From Microbacteriaceae bacterium PS02344 (lineage in GTDB: Bacteria; Actinomycetota; Actinomycetes; Actinomycetales; Microbacteriaceae), in the NCBI GenBank assembly GCA_029959905.1, contig JASCNZ010000007.1, positions 1 to 64,000 on the forward strand: a stretch of 64,000 bases of DNA, in the 5' to 3' direction. Each line of letters begins with the position of its first letter. Position 1 is the first letter of the stretch. The notes under the pieces are model-generated. The model worked only from the letters and a program-made list of their open reading frames with translations. It ran no database searches and was not told the DNA's origin. The position numbers were made by a program, and so were the translations under genes. This document shows, piece after piece, positions 42,610 to 51,049 of this stretch.

Positions 42610-42665
42610 CGGCGTATCCCCGCCTGTAGGCGCATTCCCGCCTGAGGGCGCATTCCCGCCCGACG
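42594..42665 (+). repeat. 18-bp tandem repeat grown from the tetR 3' end
   Basis: GCGCATCACCGCCTGACG (42594-42611, the last codons and stop of tetR) is followed by three degenerate 18-bp copies at 42612, 42630 and 42648. The copies lie outside the gene. Origin by slippage or as an intergenic repeat. Confidence 0.75.
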
Positions 42666-42763
42666 GCTCCACGCCTGACCTGCACGCCCCCGCGGCCGCC
42701 CACGTAGCGCGGCTCTTCCATCGACCGGCGCGACCGCATCCGCGCACGACCATCGGGACTCCC

Positions 42764-43969
42764 ATGACCACCACCACCACCGCCCCCACGCGCGCCGACC
42801 GCCGCGCACGCCTGGCCGTCGCCGCGCTGTTCCTCACGAACGGCGCCCTGTTCGCGAACATCCTGCCGCGCTACCCCGAGATCAAGGAGCACCTCGGCCT
42901 CGACAACACCGTCTACGGGCTCGCCGTGGCCGCGTTCCCGGTCGGCGCCATCGTCGCGGGACTCGCGGCGGCCGCGCTCATCCGCCGGTTCGGGTCGGCG
43001 AAGGTCGCGGTGTTCGGCACGATCCTCACGGGTGTCGGTGTTCTCGCCGCCGGTCTCGCACCCAGCGTGTGGCTGTTCGCGCTCGGCCTGTTCCTCGGCG
43101 GCGCGATGGATGCCATCACCGACGTCGGACAGAACGCCCACGCCCTGCGCGTGCAGCGCGGCTACGGACGGTCGATCCTCAACTCCTTCCACGCCGTGTG
43201 GTCGATCGGCGCGGTGCTCGGCGGCACGATGGCGGCCGGCGCGATCGCCCTGCGCCTGCCGCTGGGCTGGCACCTCGCGATCTCGGGGGTGCTGTTCTCG
43301 GTGCTGTCGCTCGTCGCGCTGCGGTTCTGCCTGCCGGGGCGTGACGAGGCCGCCGATGAGGACGCCGTGGCCGACGCAGAAGAGGTGTCGACGGCGGTGC
43401 GCCGGGGCATCCGTCCCGCTGTGGTGTGGTCGCTGATCGGTCTCGTGGTGATCGCCGTGGTGGGCACGGTCGTCGAAGACGCCGGCAACACCTGGGCGAC
43501 GCTCTACCTGTCGTCGCTCGGAGCGCCGGCAGCGCTCGCCGCCTCGGGTTTCATCGCGCTCGTCGGCGCGCAGTTCATCGGGCGGCTGCTCAGCGATCGC
43601 CTCGTCGACCGCTTCGGCCAGCGCGCCGTCGCGCGGGTCGGCGGCCTCATCGTGGTGCTCGGCATGGGGCTCGCGCTGGCGTTCCCGTCGGTGCCCGGCA
43701 CGATCCTCGGCTTCGCCGCCGCCGGTTTCGGCGTCGCCCCGCTCGTCGCGGGTGCGATGGCCGGGGCCGACCGCCTGCCGGGTCTGCGCCACGGCACCGG
43801 GCTGACCCTCGTCTCGTGGCTGATGCGACTGGGGTTCCTGCTGTCGCCTCCCGTGGTCGGCGTTCTCGCCGATGCCACGAGCCTGCGCGTCGGACTTCTC
43901 GTCATCCCCGTCGTCGGGGTCGTGGTGATCCTCGTCGCCGGGGTGCTGCGGGGTCGCGAGCGGGTCTGA
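42764..43969 (+). CDS. MFS transporter
   Basis: 401 aa, about 12 membrane segments. Starts LAVAALFLTNGALFANILPRYPEIKEHLGL, typical of the YbjJ/inner-membrane MFS group. A hydrophilic central loop (RDEAADEDAVADAEEVSTA, about 195-220) separates the halves; the start of the second half has VVEDAGNTWATLYL. Substrate unknown. 154 nt after the TetR gene on the same strand. Confidence 0.88.
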   Translation: MTTTTTAPTRADRRARLAVAALFLTNGALFANILPRYPEIKEHLGLDNTVYGLAVAAFPVGAIVAGLAAAALIRRFGSAKVAVFGTILTGVGVLAAGLAPSVWLFALGLFLGGAMDAITDVGQNAHALRVQRGYGRSILNSFHAVWSIGAVLGGTMAAGAIALRLPLGWHLAISGVLFSVLSLVALRFCLPGRDEAADEDAVADAEEVSTAVRRGIRPAVVWSLIGLVVIAVVGTVVEDAGNTWATLYLSSLGAPAALAASGFIALVGAQFIGRLLSDRLVDRFGQRAVARVGGLIVVLGMGLALAFPSVPGTILGFAAAGFGVAPLVAGAMAGADRLPGLRHGTGLTLVSWLMRLGFLLSPPVVGVLADATSLRVGLLVIPVVGVVVILVAGVLRGRERV

Positions 43970-44040
43970 CGCCGGATTCTCCGGTCATCCCGGTCGCGCG
44001 CACCGGTCGTCGGCCCCATTTCGCGCGTACCCGCGCCGGC

Positions 44041-44109
44041 TGCACGGAGATTGCACGTCTGCACGGAGCATCCGTCGATTTCTCCGTGCAGGTGTGAAAA
44101 TGTCGTGCA
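44041..44109. repeat. 19-nt-pitch palindromic element, copy B (TGCACGG core)
   Basis: TGCACGG at 44041 and 44060, CCGTGCA at 44084, and the variant TCGTGCA at 44103. Pitch 19 on each arm and spacers of 12, 17 and 12 nt, identical to copy A at 6108-6176, while the spacer sequences differ. It lies in the gap 43970-44160 between the convergent MFS and pnuC genes. Confidence 0.75.
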
Positions 44110-44160
44110 GGTGGGGGTGGATGCAGGGGGGATGCACGGCCGGGGCCGGATCCGGCGCGG

Positions 44161-44871
44161 TCAGTCCCGCCGCCGGTCGCGCTGCACCGGGATGAGGCCG
44201 GTCTGCGCGGTCGGGATCGGATCGACCGGGCGGCGTTGCGTGCGCATCCACACCACGAAGCCGATCGCCGTGAAGGCGCCGTAGAACACGTACATCAGCC
44301 CCGTGGCGTAGTACCCCGAGCCGAACAGCAGCGGCACCCCCACCACGTCGACGGCGATCCAGATGAGCCAGAACTCCGTCCAGCCCTTCGCCATGCCGTA
44401 GGTCGCGAGGAGCGACCCGACGAACGTCCAGGCGTCGGCCCACACCGGCTCCCACGACCCGAGCGCGCGGAAGAGGGGCGTGAGCGCGATCGTGCCGATC
44501 ACCATGCCGAGCACGAGGCCGACGCGCGCCCCGGTGGGCGCCCAGCGCGGCTGCACCCGTCCGCCCTCGGCACGGCGCCAGCGCACCCAGCCGTAGATCG
44601 CGACCGCGATGAACATGATCTGCCGGCCGGCCTGACCGAGCAGGTGCGGCAGCGAGTGATCGGGGCTGAGCACCGAGCCGAGGAAGACGGTCAGCAACAG
44701 CACGTTGCCGACGATGCCGACCGGCCACGCCCAGATGCGCCGCCGCATACCGCCGATCGCGCTCGCGAGGCCGAAGGCGTTGCCCACCACCTCGCGCACG
44801 AGGAGCGTCTGTCCACCGGGCAGGGTCCAGGTCGACGAGAAGGCGTCGACGAGCCAGGTCAGCGGATCCAT
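44161..44871 (-). CDS. pnuC: Nicotinamide riboside transporter PnuC
   Basis: 236 aa from the ATG at 44871, overlapping the GNAT stop. About seven membrane helices; family features AFGLASAIGGMRRRIWAWPVGIVGN, the W-rich YGWVRWRR and GWTEFWLIWIAVDVVGVPL. Imports nicotinamide riboside by facilitated diffusion for NAD synthesis. No NAD-type riboswitch is visible. Confidence 0.92.
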   Translation of the reverse strand: MDPLTWLVDAFSSTWTLPGGQTLLVREVVGNAFGLASAIGGMRRRIWAWPVGIVGNVLLLTVFLGSVLSPDHSLPHLLGQAGRQIMFIAVAIYGWVRWRRAEGGRVQPRWAPTGARVGLVLGMVIGTIALTPLFRALGSWEPVWADAWTFVGSLLATYGMAKGWTEFWLIWIAVDVVGVPLLFGSGYYATGLMYVFYGAFTAIGFVVWMRTQRRPVDPIPTAQTGLIPVQRDRRRD

Positions 44872-45386
44872 CAGGATGCCGTCGGCGTCGGGCGGTCGTC
44901 GAGGGTGAGCTGCAGAAAGCTGAGGTCGAGCCAGCGCCCGAACTTCGCGCCGACCTGCGGCAGGCGGCCGACCTCCACGAATCCGAGGCGCCGGTGCAGG
45001 GCGACCGACGCCGCGTTGCCGCTCTCGACCGCGGCGACCATCACGTGCACGCCGTGTTCGCGAGCCCGCCCGATGAGCGCCGTCATGAGCTCGCGGCCGA
45101 CGCCGCGCCCCTGGGCGCCCTCGCGCACGTAGACCGAGTGCTCGACGGTGTGCCGGAAGCCGCTGTGGGGACGCCACCGCCCGAACGTCGCGTATCCGAG
45201 CACACCGGTCTCATCGGATGCCACGATCACCGGGAAACCGTCGCACGACCGCTCGCCCAGCCAGGCCGCGCGGTCGTCGACATCGACCGGGTCTTCGTTC
45301 CAGATCGCCGTGGTGTGCACGACGGCGTGGTTGTGGATCGTGGTGATCGCCTCGAGGTCGGCGATTCCGGCATCCCTGATCTGCAT
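44871..45386 (-). CDS. GNAT N-acetyltransferase (phosphinothricin acetyltransferase-like)
   Basis: 171 aa. RDAGIADLEAITTIHNHAV at the start, EHSVYVREGAQGRGVGRELM acetyl-CoA loop (about 83-102), and VESGNAASVALHRRLGFVEVG, typical of the PAT/Bar/YncA group that acetylates amino-acid-like herbicides or methionine sulfoximine. ATG at 45386. Coupled to pnuC by an ATGA overlap. Confidence 0.9.
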   Translation of the reverse strand: MQIRDAGIADLEAITTIHNHAVVHTTAIWNEDPVDVDDRAAWLGERSCDGFPVIVASDETGVLGYATFGRWRPHSGFRHTVEHSVYVREGAQGRGVGRELMTALIGRAREHGVHVMVAAVESGNAASVALHRRLGFVEVGRLPQVGAKFGRWLDLSFLQLTLDDRPTPTAS

Positions 45387-45462
45387 CGGGTTCTCCTGCG
45401 TCTGCGCTCGGGCAAGCGCATCGCCGACGGTACCAGTCCGCCCGACGGTCGAGGCGCGCCGG

Positions 45463-46365
45463 TCACCGCCAGGTCGTCAGCTTCCCGGGGTTGAGCACGA
45501 TCCACAGGCGCGCCACCGCGCCCGCGACCACCCCGAGGTTCACCACCGCGACGATCCCGCCGTGCTCGCGGAACAGGAACGCCAGGCCGTCGCCCGTCTC
45601 GACGATCTCGACCTGCATCGCGGGGCGCTTCGCCGCGATGCCGAACAAGAAGCGCGCCACGTTGTCGGCACCGGTCACGACGTTTCGTGCCGCGTTCACG
45701 ACCCCGCCACCGTCGCTGTGCAGCTCGACGTCGGGGGCGAGCACCCGCAGCAGGTCGTGGATGCTCCCCCTGCCGCTCGCCTCGTGGAACGCCCGCACCA
45801 CCCGGTCGTGCTCGCCGCGGGACACGTCGACCGCGCGGTCCTGCTGCACGTGCCGCCGCGCCGAGGCCGCGAGCTGGCGCGCGGCGGCAGGAGAGCGCCC
45901 GAGCACCTCGGCGATGTCGGCGAACGGCACGTCGAAGACATCGTGCAGCACGAACGCCACCCGCTCGGCGGGCGTCATCGCCTCCATCACCACGAGCAGC
46001 GCCGTGGCGACCGCATCGGCACGAGCGACCCGGTCGAGGGGGTCGTCGAGATCGGATGCCGGGGCCACGCGCGATCCGGCGACGAAGAGTTCGAGCGGCA
46101 CCGGCTCGGGCAGCCACTGGCCCACGTACTGCTCCCGCCGGCGGCGCGCCGAGGTGAGCAGGTCGAGGGCGACGCGGCTCGCCACCGTGGTCAGCCACGC
46201 GGCCGGGTTCCGGATGCCCGAGCGCTCGGCATCCGTCAGGCGATACCACCGCGTGAAGGCGTCGTGCACGACGTCTTCCGCGTCGGCGACCGTGCCGGTC
46301 ATCCGGTAGGCCATCGAGAGCAGGCGGCGCCGCTCGTCGTGCACGTCATGCTGCGCGTCGTCCAC
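45463..46365 (-). CDS. ECF41-type RNA polymerase sigma factor
   Basis: 300 aa. Sigma-70 region 2 (RRRLLSMAYRMTGTVADAEDVVHDAFTRW), region 4 (MTPAERVAFVLHDVFDVPFADIAEVLGRSPAAARQL) and a C-terminal SnoaL-like domain (about 190-300). The two ECF41 hallmarks are present: DGGG (in HSDGGGVV) and NPxKL (NPGKLTTW). The fused domain replaces an anti-sigma factor. Divergent from an NmrA-like oxidoreductase, its probable target. Confidence 0.93.
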   Translation of the reverse strand: MDDAQHDVHDERRRLLSMAYRMTGTVADAEDVVHDAFTRWYRLTDAERSGIRNPAAWLTTVASRVALDLLTSARRRREQYVGQWLPEPVPLELFVAGSRVAPASDLDDPLDRVARADAVATALLVVMEAMTPAERVAFVLHDVFDVPFADIAEVLGRSPAAARQLAASARRHVQQDRAVDVSRGEHDRVVRAFHEASGRGSIHDLLRVLAPDVELHSDGGGVVNAARNVVTGADNVARFLFGIAAKRPAMQVEIVETGDGLAFLFREHGGIVAVVNLGVVAGAVARLWIVLNPGKLTTWR

Positions 46366-46402
46366 CGGTCTCCTCGTCTCGCGCCTCCCCGCAGACTACC
46401 GA

Positions 46403-46429
46403 CCTCACACATCGACGGGCTGCGTCGTC
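46403..46429 (+). promoter_or_regulatory. Candidate ECF41 promoter
   Basis: CCTCACA (46403-46409), 16-nt spacer, CGTC (46426-46429), 48 nt before the NmrA-like gene. It resembles the reported ECF41 pattern TGTCACA/CGTC with two mismatches in the -35 box. Confidence 0.4.
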
Positions 46430-46476
46430 GACCAGGGGAGAGGATGCAGAGAGCATCCCGCATCGAGAGGACCGCC

Positions 46477-47229
46477 ATGAGGATCGCCGTCGCCGGAGGA
46501 ACCGGAACCGTCGGACACCACGTCACCCGCACCGCCCGGGAGGCCGGGCACGAGGTCGTCGTGCTGTCTCGCAGACACGGCGTCGACGTGGGAACGGGGG
46601 TGGGTGTCGCTGCCGCGCTCGCCGGGGCGGATGCCGTCGTCGACGTGACCAGCACCATGACGCTGTCGCGGAAGAAGGCGACCGCGTTCTTCGAGACCGG
46701 AACGCGAACCCTGCTCGACGAGGAGGCGCGGGCGGGCGTGGGGCACCACGTGGTGCTGTCGATCGTCGGGATCGACGGCATCGATGCGGGCTACTACGGC
46801 GCCAAGCTCGCCCAGGAGCGCGCGGTCGCCGAGGGCCGTATGCCGCACTCGATCGTGCGCGCGGCGCAGTTCCACGAGTTCGCCGGGCAGGTGATGTCGC
46901 TCGTGAGCGGGCCGTTCGCGGTCGCCCCTCGCACGCTTATGCGCCCGGTCGCGGCGCGCGAGGTCGCCGCGCATCTGCTGCGGGTGGTCGAGGGCGGGCC
47001 GGTCGGCCGTGCGCAGGACATCGTCGGGCCACGCGACGAGACGCTCGCCGACGTGATGCGACGGCAGCTGGCGGCCGACGGCATCCGCCGCCGCGTGCTC
47101 GACGTGCGCCTACCCGGCGCCTACGGCCGGGGACTGGCCTCGGGTGCGCTGCGCGGCGGCCCCGATGCACTGCAGGGCGGGATCACCTTCGACGACTGGC
47201 TCCTCAGCCCCGACCACCCCCGCCCCTGA
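46477..47229 (+). CDS. NAD(P)-binding NmrA/SDR-a-like protein
   Basis: 250 aa from the ATG at 46477. Rossmann loop GGTGTVGHHV (about 7-16), VVLSRRHGVDV, then HHVVLSIVGIDGIDAGYYGAKLAQE and FHEFAGQVM, typical of atypical SDRs of the NmrA/YwnB type. Likely NADPH-dependent reductase or redox sensor. ECF41 sigma factors usually neighbour and drive such an oxidoreductase. Confidence 0.85.
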   Translation: MRIAVAGGTGTVGHHVTRTAREAGHEVVVLSRRHGVDVGTGVGVAAALAGADAVVDVTSTMTLSRKKATAFFETGTRTLLDEEARAGVGHHVVLSIVGIDGIDAGYYGAKLAQERAVAEGRMPHSIVRAAQFHEFAGQVMSLVSGPFAVAPRTLMRPVAAREVAAHLLRVVEGGPVGRAQDIVGPRDETLADVMRRQLAADGIRRRVLDVRLPGAYGRGLASGALRGGPDALQGGITFDDWLLSPDHPRP

Positions 47230-47264
47230 TCCGGCAGGCGACCGCCGCCACGACACCACCCGTT

Positions 47265-47319
47265 CCCGTTGCAGAATCTGTCGTTCCGTCGCCCCGCCAG
47301 CGACAGATTTCGCGACGGG
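47265..47319. terminator. Composite inverted repeat between convergent genes
   Basis: Outer arms CCCGT/ACGGG (47265-47269, 47315-47319) and inner arms AATCTGTCG/CGACAGATT (47275-47283, 47301-47309), separated by matching 5-nt partially paired stretches. It lies between the convergent NmrA-like gene and DUF808 gene and is suitable as a bidirectional terminator. Confidence 0.6.
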
Positions 47320-47335
47320 AGTAGAGGGAGGAACG

Positions 47336-48253
47336 TCAGGCGTGGACGTCGGCGGGCGACTCCTCGCCCTCGTGGAAGCTGGGCTTGCGGCCGAAGAGCT
47401 TCGCGATGCCGAGCACGATGCCGACGATGACGAGACCCGCGACGAGGCCCGCGACGGCGGAGAAGAGGGTGTCGCCGATCCAGACGACGACGGCGCCCGC
47501 CGGCTCGAGCGCGTGCTCGATCGCGTGCAGGATGTCGGCGCCGACGTGCAGGCCGACCTCGCCGAGATTGACGAGCAGCAGGTGCCCGCCGACCCACAGC
47601 ATCGCCACCGTGCCGAGGATGCTGATGAAACGGAAGACCGCGGGCATCGACCGCACGATGCGCATGCCGGTGTGGCGCACGCGGGCCTCGCGGTTCTTCG
47701 CCATCTTCAGGCCGATGTCGTCGATCTTCACCAGCAGCGCGACCGCTCCGTAGACGACGCCGGTCATGATGACGGCGATGACCGCGAGGATGGCGAGGGT
47801 CGTCCAGATGTCGAGCCCCGCCTCGAGGTTCGACAGCGAGATGAGCATGATCTCGGTCGAGAGGATGAGGTCGGTGCGCACCGCACCCCACACGAGCTTG
47901 TTCTCGTTGCGGGCGCCCTCGTCGGCGTGGCCGTGCTGCACCCCGAACCACTCGAGCACCTTCTCGGCGCCCTCGAAGCACAGGTACGCGCCACCGAGGA
48001 TGAGCAGGTACGGCAGCACGAACGGCGCGAAGGCGGTCAGCACCAGCGCCACGGGGATGATGATGAGGAACTTGTTGGCGAGCGACCCCACGGCGATCTT
48101 CGCCACGACGGGCAGCTCGCGCGCCGGTGTGATGCCCTGCACGTACTGCGGGGTGACGGCGGCGTCGTCGATCACGACGCCCGCGGCCTTGGCCGATGCC
48201 TTCATCGCCGCGCTCAGAATGTCGTCGACGACGGCGAGCAGTCCAACCGACAT
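47336..48253 (-). CDS. DUF808 (YedI-like) inner membrane protein
   Basis: 305 aa from the ATG at 48253. Family start [38 protein letters not shown], then about seven membrane helices with [12 protein letters not shown] and [17 protein letters not shown]. The function of the family is unknown. Monocistronic. Confidence 0.92.
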   Translation of the reverse strand: MSVGLLAVVDDILSAAMKASAKAAGVVIDDAAVTPQYVQGITPARELPVVAKIAVGSLANKFLIIIPVALVLTAFAPFVLPYLLILGGAYLCFEGAEKVLEWFGVQHGHADEGARNENKLVWGAVRTDLILSTEIMLISLSNLEAGLDIWTTLAILAVIAVIMTGVVYGAVALLVKIDDIGLKMAKNREARVRHTGMRIVRSMPAVFRFISILGTVAMLWVGGHLLLVNLGEVGLHVGADILHAIEHALEPAGAVVVWIGDTLFSAVAGLVAGLVIVGIVLGIAKLFGRKPSFHEGEESPADVHA

Positions 48254-48407
48254 ATGCGTCCCCCCGGGTGTGAAGTGCAGACGAGCCACTCTACCGAGTC
48301 GCCGCAAACTCACAGCGCGCTCCCAGCCCCACGGGACCAAAACAGGGCGGTCGGCGGTTGTGACTGATGACGCCGCAGCCAGCGGCGCCGAACAGAGGAG
48401 ACAGACC

Positions 48408-48896
48408 ATGTCGAACGACTTCCGCAAGACGCCCGAGGCCGTCAGCGACCTCACTCACCTCCAGTACGAGGTCACTCAGGAGGACGCCACCGAGCCGCCC
48501 TTCCGCAACGCCTACTGGAACAACCACGACGCCGGCATCTACGTCGACGTCGTGTCGGGACAGCCCCTGTTCAGCTCGCTCGACAAGTACGACAGCGGCA
48601 CGGGCTGGCCGAGCTTCACGAAGCCGATCGAGGCGGATGCCGTCACCACCCGCACCGACCGCACCCTGTTCATGACGCGCACCGAGGCGCGCTCGTCGGG
48701 CGCCGACAGCCACCTCGGCCACGTCTTCGACGACGGCCCACGAGACGCGGGCGGCCTGCGGTACTGCATGAACTCCGCGGCGCTGCGCTTCATCCCCGCC
48801 GATCGGCTCGACGAAGAGGGGTACGGTCGCTACAGCGGCCTCTTCGACGGCACCGGCACCGCTGACACCACCCACGACACCGAGGAGAAGTCATGA
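48408..48896 (+). CDS. msrB: Peptide-methionine (R)-S-oxide reductase
   Basis: 162 aa from the ATG at 48408 (GAGGAG). Reduces R-methionine sulfoxide in proteins. Landmarks: [36 protein letters not shown] and the catalytic Cys in [11 protein letters not shown]. No zinc CxxC pairs, so a zinc-free form. Overlaps msrA (ATGA), giving a unit that repairs both stereoisomers. Confidence 0.96.
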   Translation: MSNDFRKTPEAVSDLTHLQYEVTQEDATEPPFRNAYWNNHDAGIYVDVVSGQPLFSSLDKYDSGTGWPSFTKPIEADAVTTRTDRTLFMTRTEARSSGADSHLGHVFDDGPRDAGGLRYCMNSAALRFIPADRLDEEGYGRYSGLFDGTGTADTTHDTEEKS

Positions 48897-49438
48897 CCGA
48901 CGACACCGGAACCATCACCCGCACCCCCGGCACCGAGACGGCCGTGCTCGCCGGCGGATGCTTCTGGGGCATGGAAGACCTCATCCGCCGCCAGCCCGGC
49001 GTGCTCGACACCCGGGTCGGCTACACCGGCGGTCAGAACGATCACGCCACGTACCGCAATCACCCGGGTCACGCCGAGGCGGTCGAGATCGTGTTCGACC
49101 CCGCGAAGACGACGTACCGCGACATCCTCGCGTTCTTCTTCCAGATCCACGACCCGTCGACGTTGAACCGTCAGGGCAACGACATCGGGTCGAGCTACCG
49201 TTCGGCGATCTTCCCGCTCAGCCCCGAGCAGGAGCAGGTCGCTCGCGACACCATCGCCGACGTCGACGCCTCCGGCCTGTGGCCGGCGAAGGCCGTGACC
49301 ACGATCGAGCCCGCGGGCCCGTTCTGGGAGGCCGAGCCCGAGCACCAGGACTACCTGGTGAAGTACCCCAACGGGTACACGTGCCACTTCCCGCGCGCCG
49401 GCTGGGTGCTGCCGAAGCGCGCCGAGACCTCGGTCTGA
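48893..49438 (+). CDS. msrA: Peptide-methionine (S)-S-oxide reductase
   Basis: 181 aa. Catalytic [12 protein letters not shown] (Cys about 20), [46 protein letters not shown], and C-terminal [21 protein letters not shown] with a likely resolving Cys. Coupled to msrB. Confidence 0.97.
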   Translation: MTDDTGTITRTPGTETAVLAGGCFWGMEDLIRRQPGVLDTRVGYTGGQNDHATYRNHPGHAEAVEIVFDPAKTTYRDILAFFFQIHDPSTLNRQGNDIGSSYRSAIFPLSPEQEQVARDTIADVDASGLWPAKAVTTIEPAGPFWEAEPEHQDYLVKYPNGYTCHFPRAGWVLPKRAETSV

Positions 49439-49466
49439 CCCGCGCCGCGGATCCGGCATCCGCAGA

Positions 49467-49499
49467 GGGCCCCGACGTCGTCATGACGGCGGGGCCTTT
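49467..49499 (+). terminator. Terminator after msrBA
   Basis: GGCCCCG (49468-49474) pairs with CGGGGCC (49490-49496) with extra pairing inside the loop (GTC/GAC), followed by TTT. It begins 29 nt after the msrA stop. Confidence 0.75.
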
Positions 49500-49554
49500 C
49501 GCGTGCCTGCCCGGCGTGCGAGGCTGGAGGCCGCCCGCGCTTCCGAGGAGTCCC

Positions 49555-49800
49555 ATGGTCGTCAATCCGCTCATCCCGAGCATCTACGACGTCGTGTTCG
49601 GATGCATCTGGGTCGCCGTCGTGGCGTTGACCGTGGTGGCGTTCGTCTCCGCCCTGCGCGAGCGCCGTGTCACCGGCATCCACTTCGTCCTGTGGGCTCT
49701 GCTGATCTGGTTCGTGCCCGTCCTCGGTCCCATCGCCTGGTTCCTGCGCCGCCCCCGCGGTGCCGACGTGCCTGCTGCGTCGCGCGCGGCATCCGACTGA
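49555..49800 (+). CDS. PLDc_N-type small membrane protein
   Basis: 81 aa from the ATG at 49555 (GAGGAG). Two membrane helices (about 11-32 and 43-62) with the LIWFVPVLGPIAWFLRRPR motif that is typical of the phospholipase D N-terminal-like (PLDNc) family. No catalytic domain; function unknown. Followed by a large repeat array. Confidence 0.82.
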   Translation: MVVNPLIPSIYDVVFGCIWVAVVALTVVAFVSALRERRVTGIHFVLWALLIWFVPVLGPIAWFLRRPRGADVPAASRAASD

Positions 49801-49849
49801 GCACCCGCCGCGCCCTCTTCGCCCGCCGCCCCTTCGTCGCGCGAACCCA

Positions 49850-50126
49850 GGAGATCTCGCGAAACGAAGGAGTGGATGCCCGAGTCACTCCTTCGCAGCG
49901 AAAGATCTCCTTCGCAGCGAAAGATCTCCTTCGCAGCGAAAGATCTCCTTCGCAGTGCGGGCAGCCGGCGAAGCGCCCTCCGCAACGGAGGAGATCTCGC
50001 GAAACGAAGGAGTGGATGCCCGAATCACTCCTTCGCAGCAGGAGATCTCCTTCGCAACGGAGGATCTCCTTCGCAGCGGTAGATCTCCTGCGCAGCGGGA
50101 GATCTCCTTCGCAACGGGACATCTCC
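49850..50126. repeat. Two-block array of 19-nt-pitch heptamers (GGAGATC/GATCTCC)
   Basis: Block 1: GGAGATC 49850, GGAGTGG 49869; then TCACTCC 49885, GATCTCC 49904, 49923, 49942. Block 2: GGAGATC 49990, GGAGTGG 50009; then TCACTCC 50025, GATCTCC 50044, 50063, 50082, 50101, and CATCTCC 50120. Every step within an arm is exactly 19 nt; spacers are variants of TTCGCAGCGAAA. A 48-nt head is duplicated between blocks with a 140-nt offset. It fills the gap 49801-50155 between convergent genes; no gene there. Confidence 0.85.
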
Positions 50127-50155
50127 TTCAGAGCGCGACAGTCAAGGAGCCGAGC

Positions 50156-50965
50156 TCAGCCCTCGGCGAGGAACGCCACCGCCGCGTCCTTGAAGGCGCG
50201 CGAGCCGGGCGCGTTGAAGTGATTGCGATCGGGGATCTCGAAGAACCGCCCGTCGGGGGCGGCGGATGCCAGGGCGCGCGAGCCCTCGATGATGGCGTCT
50301 TTCGACCCGGTCGCGAAGAGGATGGGGCGCGCCGGTGCATCCGCCGGATCGGGGTCGATCGCGCCGGACGACCGCATGCCCTCGGCCAGCGCGACGAGTG
50401 CGCTGAGATCGTTGCCCGGTACGCGCTCGACGAGCGAGATGTAGTTCTGCGTCGTGGCATCGGCCACCGGGGTGCCGTCGGCGATGTACGCCCGCACCTG
50501 GTCGAGGTCGAGGCGGGCGAGGGGGATGCCGTCCGGCACACCGCCGAGCACGGCGCGGCCGATGCGGTGCGGCAGCTCCTTCACCACCTCCCAGCCGACC
50601 CGGGCGCCGAGCGAGTAACCGACGTACACGGCATCGTCGACGAGGTGGGCGTCGAGCACCGCCTCGACATCGGTGACCAGCGTGCGGATGCTGTAGTCCT
50701 CGGGCAGGTGCGGCTTCTCGCTGTGCCCGTGCCCGCGCTGGTCGAGGGCGAGCACGCGGTATCCGGCCCTCGTCAGCTCGCGCACCCACCCCGTGAGCAC
50801 CCAGTTGTCGCGGGCGCTGGAGGCGAAGCCGTGCACGGCCACGACGACCGGAGCATCCGGTTCGCCCCACGTGTAGGTCGCCAGGCGCGTGCCGTCTGCG
50901 GCGTGCACGTGCTGCGGTTCGGGCATACGGGTGATGTCGGAGAGGGGGACGGCCACGGCATCCAT
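50156..50965 (-). CDS. Alpha/beta hydrolase
   Basis: 269 aa from the ATG at 50965 (GGGAGG). Oxyanion HGFASSARDNW, nucleophile elbow VGYSLGAR (Ser about 121), acid near LFATGSKDAIIEG, and catalytic His in PDRNHFNAPGSRAF. A small soluble esterase/lipase-like enzyme, substrate unknown. Just upstream (on its strand) is katA, but in a separate transcript. Confidence 0.9.
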   Translation of the reverse strand: MDAVAVPLSDITRMPEPQHVHAADGTRLATYTWGEPDAPVVVAVHGFASSARDNWVLTGWVRELTRAGYRVLALDQRGHGHSEKPHLPEDYSIRTLVTDVEAVLDAHLVDDAVYVGYSLGARVGWEVVKELPHRIGRAVLGGVPDGIPLARLDLDQVRAYIADGTPVADATTQNYISLVERVPGNDLSALVALAEGMRSSGAIDPDPADAPARPILFATGSKDAIIEGSRALASAAPDGRFFEIPDRNHFNAPGSRAFKDAAVAFLAEG

Positions 50966-51049
50966 TGTCCTCCCTGTAGGAGCGTCGGAATGCGACGAGG
51001 CCCACCGCCCCGGCATGCGGGACGATGGGCCTCGAAAGGTCGCCGTGAC

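Noticed and set aside
44161-45462. NAD-type riboswitch ahead of pnuC
   Set aside because: pnuC is the second gene and overlaps the GNAT stop; the short leader before 45386 shows no matching structure.
49850-50126. CRISPR array
   Set aside because: Repeats are 7-nt cores with near-constant 12-nt spacers, arms are in opposite orientations, and no cas gene is near. Spacers are not unique sequences.
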